Below, in pieces: positions 6,877 through 10,462 of a stretch of DNA of 10,462 bases; the stretch's first letter is position 1, and each line of letters begins with the position of its first letter. The translations under genes and the position numbers were made by a program. This DNA comes from an uncultured Clostridia bacterium (GTDB lineage: Bacteria > Bacillota > Clostridia > Christensenellales > UBA1242): assembly GCA_947630075.1 (NCBI GenBank), contig CANRGF010000022.1, positions 1 through 10,462 of the forward strand. Reading direction: 5' to 3'. Below the pieces are notes generated by a model. That model was not told where the DNA came from. It made no database searches and saw only the letters and a program-made list of their open reading frames with translations.

Positions 6877-7071
6877 TTAATTTTTACCTTTCAAAAAATT
6901 TATGGTGATTTGCAAATCGTCAACGCCTTCAAAATCTTTTTCAATTTGTTTTGTTGCGTTTTCGTATTCATTATCAGTGTATGCTTCGGGTGAGATTTTT
7001 GGCATTTTGGGGCGGACAATTTGCTTTAACGCTGATAGATATTTTATATATTCATTTATCAGTTCAAACAT
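6877..7071 (-). CDS. Small acidic protein of unknown function
   Basis: This 64-residue protein is not recognised. It begins with a predicted helix (MFELINEYIKYLSALKQIV), then a proline-containing basic bend (RPKMPKISPEAY), then an acidic helical part ending in ITINFLKGKN. There is no signal peptide, membrane segment or cysteine. Reality is supported by a strong AGGGGGA site five to seven bases before the ATG and by its place 23 bp after the DUF2383-like gene, apparently in the same transcript. It lies upstream of mazF and could in principle be a diverged antitoxin, but it shows no ribbon-helix-helix or AbrB-type pattern and the 102-base gap to mazF is unlike a toxin-antitoxin pair. Confidence 0.65.
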   Translation of the reverse strand: MFELINEYIKYLSALKQIVRPKMPKISPEAYTDNEYENATKQIEKDFEGVDDLQITINFLKGKN

Positions 7072-7094
7072 AATAATCCCCCTAAAACTAAATT

Positions 7095-7535
7095 TTAAAC
7101 TTTAGCAAGCAACTTTTTTAGTTTTTCATAAAACTCTTCTTGCATGGTTTTAAACTCTTGCACCATAGATTTGAGTTGCTCATCTTTAACCTTGCAATCC
7201 TTTTCAATTTTGATTGTGTCGATAATGCCCATCACTGTGCCAGATATCATCATTTCAACAATGTGGCGCGGTGTGGAATCCATCCACAAACTCATATAAA
7301 GCATTGCCGATTGTTTGAATTTTTTAAATTTGCTGTTGTCCTGCACCTCTTCATCAAGATTGATTGCAAGCACATCGCATTTTTGAGCAAATTTTTCATA
7401 CATATCAAACTGCTTTTTAAATTGTTTTTTCAAGTCTTCATTCTTTAATTTTTTGAGCACTTTATCAATCGCCAACATCCCAATTTTTGCATCTTGATAC
7501 ATTCGATTGAGCAATTTTAATTCGTTTTTTTCCAT
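7095..7535 (-). CDS. Helical-bundle protein, probably DUF2383 / ferritin-like
   Basis: This 146-residue all-helical cytosolic protein has four evident helices, at about 4-29, 33-58, 72-110 and 117-143. The pattern LLNRMYQDAKIGMLAIDKVL, then SMLY-like AMLYMSLWMDSTPRHIVEMMISGTVMG, resembles the DUF2383 ferritin-like family (a helix pair, then a second pair carrying a 'GS.mG' turn, here GTVMG at 99-103). Clear di-iron EXXH motifs are not seen, so metal binding is not claimed. The start is ATG 7535, which has GGGGGT four to nine bases upstream. An in-frame ATG at 7559 would add eight residues without a comparable site. It heads a pair with the 64-residue gene. The family call is tentative. Confidence 0.6.
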   Translation of the reverse strand: MEKNELKLLNRMYQDAKIGMLAIDKVLKKLKNEDLKKQFKKQFDMYEKFAQKCDVLAINLDEEVQDNSKFKKFKQSAMLYMSLWMDSTPRHIVEMMISGTVMGIIDTIKIEKDCKVKDEQLKSMVQEFKTMQEEFYEKLKKLLAKV

Positions 7536-7573
7536 AATACCCCCAAAAAAATTTCTCAACTTTATTTTTCGTT

Positions 7574-7607
7574 AAAAAAAAATAATTATGCACAAAACAT
7601 AATTATT
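7574..7607 (-). terminator. Rho-independent terminator of the metal exporter gene
   Basis: On the minus strand AATAATTATG (7607-7598) pairs perfectly with CATAATTATT (7590-7581) across a seven-base loop and is followed by TTTTTTT (7580-7574). The stem is almost all A-T, with a single G-C pair at the loop, so efficiency may be limited. It separates the exporter from the DUF2383-like gene. Confidence 0.7.
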
Positions 7608-7626
7608 CTAACTTTAAAAACAATTT

Positions 7627-8586
7627 TTAAATGAAATTTAATGCGTAGCCAAGCAGCAGACTTGGAATGATTAGCATAGCGAGAATAAACACATTTTCTT
7701 TTATGTTTTTATTCTGTTTTAGAAGGACAATTATTCCCAACCCAGCATTAACGCAAAGGCCGGTGAGCAATGCACCAAATGTTATGCCTCCCTTTAGCAA
7801 AAACAACTCTGTGAGCACCACGCTAGAAGCGCAATTTGGAATAAGCCCTATTAGGCAGGCTAAAAGTGGCTGAACATAGATGCTCTTAGTGAGAAATTCT
7901 GCCAAATTATCTTCGCCCACCCAGCCAATTATTAAGCCAAAAACTATGTTGATTATGAGCACAAAAAGGGCGATTTTTAAGCAGTGCAAAAGCGGGTGCA
8001 ACCAATCGAACGACTTTGTTTCGACATGATGGTGGCAACAACCGCCATGCGCAAGTTCACTCTCACGCTCATCAATTTCTTTTGCTTGAGCTTCTGCCAC
8101 AACATTTTCTTTTTCTTCGTTATGCAAGCCTTCATCTGCATGATTGTGCACATCTTCATTTATATATGCTTTTTGCTTTTTGAAAATCAGTTTATATAGC
8201 CCAATGGCAATAAAGCCGACCAGAATTGCAAACAAAATTTTTATGCCCAACAAAAGCAACAGCCACTTTATGCTTTTAGGATTTGAAATCATGAGCGGAA
8301 GTGCCTCGTCGCTCGTTGCTATAAACACGGCCACTAATGCACCAACCGAAATCACTCGCTTTGTGAACAAATCTGCCGACACAACCGAAAACCCGCACTG
8401 TGGCACGCAACCGACCACTGCACCAAAGATTGGGCTCATGTTGCCTTTTAAAAGCCGATTGTTTTGAATTTTTTTTGCGCACTTAAATTCAAACAACTCA
8501 ATTAGATAATAAACGATGAAAAGAAAGGGCAAAATTTTTGCCGTGTCACCAAACGCCTCTAAAAGTATTTTCCCTATTTCTTCCAT
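7627..8586 (-). CDS. Putative ten-TM heavy-metal exporter, ArsP_2 family
   Basis: This 319-residue integral membrane protein matches the ArsP_2 ('putative 10TM heavy-metal exporter', DUF2899) group, variously named arsenic efflux protein or putative manganese transporter. Two pseudo-repeats are visible. The first is GAVVGCVPQCGFSVVSADLF (55-74). The second is CLIGLIPNCASSVVLTELF (244-262), followed by GITFGALLTGL. Each carries a P-x-C motif in a membrane helix. Between them a hydrophilic loop (about 140-192) holds His and Cys clusters, HNHADEGLHNEE and HGGCCHHH, a likely metal sensor or donor site. The ATG 8586 has AGGG six bases upstream, a weak site. The gene stands alone with a terminator after it. 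The transported ion is not determined by sequence; Mn, As or another metal are all possible. I looked for a yybP-ykoY (Mn) riboswitch upstream and saw none. Confidence 0.82.
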   Translation of the reverse strand: MEEIGKILLEAFGDTAKILPFLFIVYYLIELFEFKCAKKIQNNRLLKGNMSPIFGAVVGCVPQCGFSVVSADLFTKRVISVGALVAVFIATSDEALPLMISNPKSIKWLLLLLGIKILFAILVGFIAIGLYKLIFKKQKAYINEDVHNHADEGLHNEEKENVVAEAQAKEIDERESELAHGGCCHHHVETKSFDWLHPLLHCLKIALFVLIINIVFGLIIGWVGEDNLAEFLTKSIYVQPLLACLIGLIPNCASSVVLTELFLLKGGITFGALLTGLCVNAGLGIIVLLKQNKNIKENVFILAMLIIPSLLLGYALNFI

Positions 8587-8665
8587 AAAAAACCCTAAAA
8601 ATTTTAATTTTGCTCGTTTTTTTGCAAAAAAATTGAAAATTTTAAAAAATTTTGTGTGATTTTTA

Positions 8666-8749
8666 TTATTTTATAAATCCACACTGATAGCACACGCTGA
8701 ACACTATCACAACTATTGCAAACAAAATTATAAACTTAATCCACTTCAT
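8666..8749 (-). CDS. Possible 27-residue single-TM peptide with CxxC
   Basis: The reading frame begins MKWIKFIILFAIVVIVF and ends SVCYQCGFIK. That is a short basic N-terminus, one hydrophobic segment of about 16 residues, then a Cys-x-x-Cys-Gly and a terminal Lys. The layout is that of a small membrane microprotein. It lies 79 bp upstream of the metal exporter, in the same direction and downstream of a promoter candidate. No good ribosome binding site precedes the ATG, which keeps confidence low. A role as a metal-responsive partner of the exporter is only a guess from position and the CxxC. Confidence 0.35.
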   Translation of the reverse strand: MKWIKFIILFAIVVIVFSVCYQCGFIK

Positions 8750-8801
8750 GATTATATTTTAGCAAATTTAAAATAAAAAAACAATAATTTATAAAAACTT
8801 T

Positions 8802-8829
8802 ATAATATCACTAAATTGAAAAACAGCAA
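8802..8829 (-). promoter_or_regulatory. Candidate promoter for the small peptide and metal exporter
   Basis: On the minus strand there is TTGCTG (8829-8824, three of six), 16 bases, then TATTAT (8807-8802, five of six) preceded by TGA, an extended -10. Initiation near 8795 would include the peptide frame at 8749. The weak -35 in AT-rich DNA keeps this tentative. Confidence 0.35.
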
Positions 8830-8901
8830 ATTCATTTTCTTTTTTCATGCTTTGATTATCATTAAGCTTTCGATTTGTAAATTTTCTTTTGAAGGCGAAA
8901 A

Positions 8902-9408
8902 TCAAATGAAACGGCAGCAAAAGCAGGCAATTATTGCACATGCCACATTGCAAATAAGAGCGATGGGTATTGTGAGCAGAGTTTTTTTCACATTTGTGCA
9001 CGAAAAATATATGCTAGAAACATAAAAAATCGTGTCGCTGCTACCCATTATCACACTCGCGCATTTGCCAATATAACTATCCACCCCATAGCGAGCAAAA
9101 ACATCTCTAAGCAGCACATACGCTGCATTTGAACTAAACGGCCTTATCAAAGTGAGTTCGCAAATTTCTGGCGGAATGCCAATAACGCGAAAAACAGGGG
9201 CTAATAAATTGCATAGATAAGCACTTAGCCCACTATTTCTAAAAAGTTCCACCGCCACAAACATGGCAATAATAAACGGCATTAAAGACGCCATCAAAGG
9301 CAGCGCGCCCTTTGCTCCATTCACAAAAGCTGTGTAGGCGTCAACACCTTTTATTAGAGCATAAAGCAAGATAAGTGCTATTAAAATTGGAATGAAAAGG
9401 TCAGCCAT
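8902..9408 (-). CDS. spmB: Spore maturation protein B
   Basis: This 168-residue membrane protein carries the nucleoside-recognition/Gate domain of SpmB. The motifs in order are VNGAKGALPLMASLMPFIIA (29-48), VELFRNSGL, then IRPFSSNAAYVLLRDVF, then the SpmB signature IMGSSDTIFYVSSIYF (120-135) followed by VKKT. With SpmA it is needed for spore core dehydration and heat resistance in Bacillus and Clostridium. It overlaps the spmA stop by 8 bp (ATG 9408-9406, spmA TGA 9403-9401) with AAGGGGAAG before it, so translation is coupled. Four to five hydrophobic segments are visible. Length is close to the family norm. It is expected in the forespore or mother-cell membrane, though the location is inferred from family. 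Confidence 0.93.
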   Translation of the reverse strand: MADLFIPILIALILLYALIKGVDAYTAFVNGAKGALPLMASLMPFIIAMFVAVELFRNSGLSAYLCNLLAPVFRVIGIPPEICELTLIRPFSSNAAYVLLRDVFARYGVDSYIGKCASVIMGSSDTIFYVSSIYFSCTNVKKTLLTIPIALICNVACAIIACFCCRFI

Positions 9409-9967
9409 TGCGCTTCCCCTTTTTATAAATTAACGCAACCAACAGCACGCCTAAAATAGTTGGCAAAAAAGTGGAAACAATGGTGGGCCACAAAATGCAA
9501 CTTGGACTAACGCTGCCCGCTATGGCACGCATGCCAATCACTGTGGTGGGCAACAACTGAATGCCTGTGGAATTTATCACCACAAGCATAATCATGGCGC
9601 GGGTGGCACGCTTGTCCCCTTTATCTAAACCCTGCATTGCCTTTATGCCATAAGGCGTGGCGGCAGAGCCTATTCCTATTATGTTCGACGCTATGTTTAA
9701 GCAAATGTTTTTCTCGGTTTCTTCATCTGTTTTGCCGAAAATGTATTGCACCGGACGGCTCAAAATTTTGGATAGTTTATGGCTCAGTTTACAATCGTCA
9801 AGCACTTGCATTATGCCCATCCAAACTGCATATATGCCAATAAATTCTATGCACATCGACACACCCATTTTGGCGGCTTCCATCATTGTGCCCACTACTG
9901 TGGACGGCGCAAAAACGCACAGTATTGCCAAGCTTGCCACAATCATAACAATCCAAATTTTGCTCAT
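9401..9967 (-). CDS. spmA: Spore maturation protein A
   Basis: This 188-residue integral membrane protein is the SpmA partner of SpmB. It has an N-terminal hydrophobic segment, then KMGVSMCIEFIGIYAVWMGIM, the conserved NIIGIGSAATPYGIKAMQGL block (95-114), and INSTGIQLLPTTVIGMRA (131-148), all standard for the family. Together the pair is required for normal spore core dehydration in model Bacilli. The ATG at 9967 has no clear Shine-Dalgarno sequence; it lies 28 bp downstream of the Spo0A-like gene, so it is probably transcribed with it. The absence of a good site could mean lower translation than spmB. Confidence 0.93.
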   Translation of the reverse strand: MSKIWIVMIVASLAILCVFAPSTVVGTMMEAAKMGVSMCIEFIGIYAVWMGIMQVLDDCKLSHKLSKILSRPVQYIFGKTDEETEKNICLNIASNIIGIGSAATPYGIKAMQGLDKGDKRATRAMIMLVVINSTGIQLLPTTVIGMRAIAGSVSPSCILWPTIVSTFLPTILGVLLVALIYKKGKRNG

Positions 9968-9995
9968 ACATAAAAATATGAAAGCAAGCGTTTAA

Positions 9996-10361
9996 TTATG
10001 TGATTTCTTCCAAAATATAACTTTTCACTAAATATATGAACTGAATGCAGGTTGGGCGCTTTTCGCTATGCCAATAATCTTTTAATTTGCTCTTCAAACT
10101 TTTTTCCCACAAACTTTTTATTAAATTCCTTATATCTCGCTCAATGGTGCACGCTTCCACGCCAAATTTAGCTGCCAAAGAAGGAAAAATCTCGCGTGAA
10201 AACGACTTTACCGAAATGCCATCATTTATAAGAAGTTCGAGAATATCATGTAAAAAATAAAATGCCAGATAATCCACCGTGATGCCCATACTTTTCAATT
10301 TCTTGCTTATATAATAATTTAATGAAACAACCGCTCCAAACCTTGCCGACTTCTTTCCCAT
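9996..10361 (-). CDS. Stand-alone Spo0A C-terminal (effector) domain protein
   Basis: This 121-residue protein aligns over nearly its whole length with the sigA-interacting, DNA-binding C-terminal domain of Spo0A. Matching blocks are ISKKLKSMGITVDYLAFYFLHDILELLIND (18-47; Spo0A IIHEIGVPAHIKGYMYLREAIKMVYND) and SREIFPSLAAKFGV, then CTIERDIRNLIKSLWEKS, the recognition-helix region (Spo0A: ITKVLYPDIAKKF...RVERAIRHAIEVAW). No receiver domain or phospho-acceptor precedes it; the N-terminal extension (MGKKSARFGAV) is short and basic. The ATG has AAGGA six bases upstream. It is first in an operon with spmA and spmB. It probably acts as a phosphorylation-independent regulator binding Spo0A-like sites. 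A promoter and a large palindrome lie upstream. It may instead be a remnant of a split Spo0A. Confidence 0.85.
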   Translation of the reverse strand: MGKKSARFGAVVSLNYYISKKLKSMGITVDYLAFYFLHDILELLINDGISVKSFSREIFPSLAAKFGVEACTIERDIRNLIKSLWEKSLKSKLKDYWHSEKRPTCIQFIYLVKSYILEEIT

Positions 10362-10379
10362 AACAAATCCTTCACTTAA

Positions 10380-10409
10380 AGAATATCACCTTAAAAAAGA
10401 TAAAGTCAA
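10380..10409 (-). promoter_or_regulatory. Candidate promoter of the Spo0A-like / spmAB operon
   Basis: On the minus strand TTGACT (10409-10404) is followed after 18 bases by TATTCT (10385-10380) with a TGA extension, or after 16 bases by GATATT (10387-10382). Both -10s are imperfect. Initiation would lie near 10373, close before the AAGGA of the Spo0A-like gene. Confidence 0.4.
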
Positions 10410-10412
10410 GTG

Positions 10413-10444
10413 TTTTGTACAAAATTAGACAATTTTGTACAAAA
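10413..10444. repeat. 32-bp perfect interrupted palindrome with nested palindromes
   Basis: The left arm TTTTGTACAAAATT (10413-10426) and right arm AATTTTGTACAAAA (10431-10444) are exact inverse complements separated by AGAC. Each arm also contains the 12-bp palindrome TTTTGTACAAAA, and the two centres are exactly 20 bp apart. It lies directly upstream of the -35 of the Spo0A-like gene. Its form suggests two tandem dimer-binding sites on one face of the helix. It could instead be a hairpin for a gene beyond the right edge. Confidence 0.7.
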
Positions 10445-10462
10445 ATATTTCATTTAAACAAT

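Larger units (their letters stand above)
8587..8901. other. 315-base AT-rich gap between spmB and the metal exporter gene
   Basis: This stretch is mostly A/T runs. It holds a possible 27-codon membrane peptide (8666-8749), a candidate extended -10 promoter (8802-8829), a second isolated TATAAT on the minus strand (8756-8751) without a good -35, and the 16-bp palindrome TTTTTTTGCAAAAAAA (8617-8632). No convincing terminator after spmB and no tRNA or recognisable riboswitch was found. Confidence 0.6.

Noticed and set aside
8617..8632. TTTTTTTGCAAAAAAA palindrome
   Set aside because: It is a chance product of long T and A runs in AT-rich DNA, with no loop or associated site to suggest function.
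8587..8760. Possible yybP-ykoY manganese riboswitch before the metal exporter
   Set aside because: The leader is almost all A/T runs and lacks the G-rich conserved loops of that riboswitch.
8789..9025. Overlapping 69- to 70-codon frames on both strands at the end of spmB
   Set aside because: Both overlap the confident spmB 3' end and show low-complexity composition without ribosome binding sites.
1..10462. tRNA, rRNA, CRISPR array, insertion sequence or phage genes
   Set aside because: No repeats of CRISPR type, transposase or integrase motifs, or RNA gene signatures were seen on either strand.

Overview
The window looks like chromosomal DNA from a low-GC, anaerobic, probably uncultured Clostridia-type Firmicute. 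The evidence is AT-rich intergenic DNA, strong AGGAGG-type ribosome binding sites, an EndoA-type MazF, sporulation genes spmA/spmB with a Spo0A-type DNA-binding protein, and an oxygen-sensitive 2-hydroxyacyl-CoA-dehydratase-type radical system. TGA is used as stop (spmA, spmB), so this is the standard bacterial code. All function calls come from reading the sequence; no database search was possible.

Layout, left to right. 1-2655 (minus strand, transcribed right to left) is a tight three-gene operon: a COG3580-type and a COG3581-type cysteine-rich protein, then an ATP-dependent activase (HgdC/BadF type) cut by the window edge. A TetR regulator (2805-3380, plus) is divergent. The gap between them carries a near-consensus promoter for the operon and a perfect 16-bp interrupted palindrome at its predicted start point, which also overlaps the -35 of a candidate tetR promoter. 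A hairpin terminator closes tetR against a convergent, terminator-flanked gene of uncertain identity (3407-4360, possibly SseB-like).

4543-6343 (minus) holds a GTG-started Rho-family protein whose Walker A loop is gone and whose C-terminal part is shortened, followed 22 bp later by an acyl-ACP-thioesterase-like protein. They have their own sigma-A promoter and end in a terminator. Upstream lie mazF (6427-6774, with no recognisable antitoxin beside it), a small unknown gene and a putative ferritin-like DUF2383 protein (6877-7535). Next come a terminator and a ten-TM ArsP_2-type metal exporter with a His/Cys-rich loop (7627-8586), preceded by a possible 27-codon membrane peptide.

8902-10361 (minus) is a stand-alone Spo0A effector-domain protein followed by overlapping spmA and spmB. 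Upstream, at the right edge, sits a 32-bp perfect interrupted palindrome in which each arm contains the palindrome TTTTGTACAAAA.

The points most worth following up are the ATPase-dead Rho paralog, the receiver-less Spo0A-like protein fused by operon to spmAB with its palindrome, and the TetR-switched dehydratase-type operon of unknown substrate.
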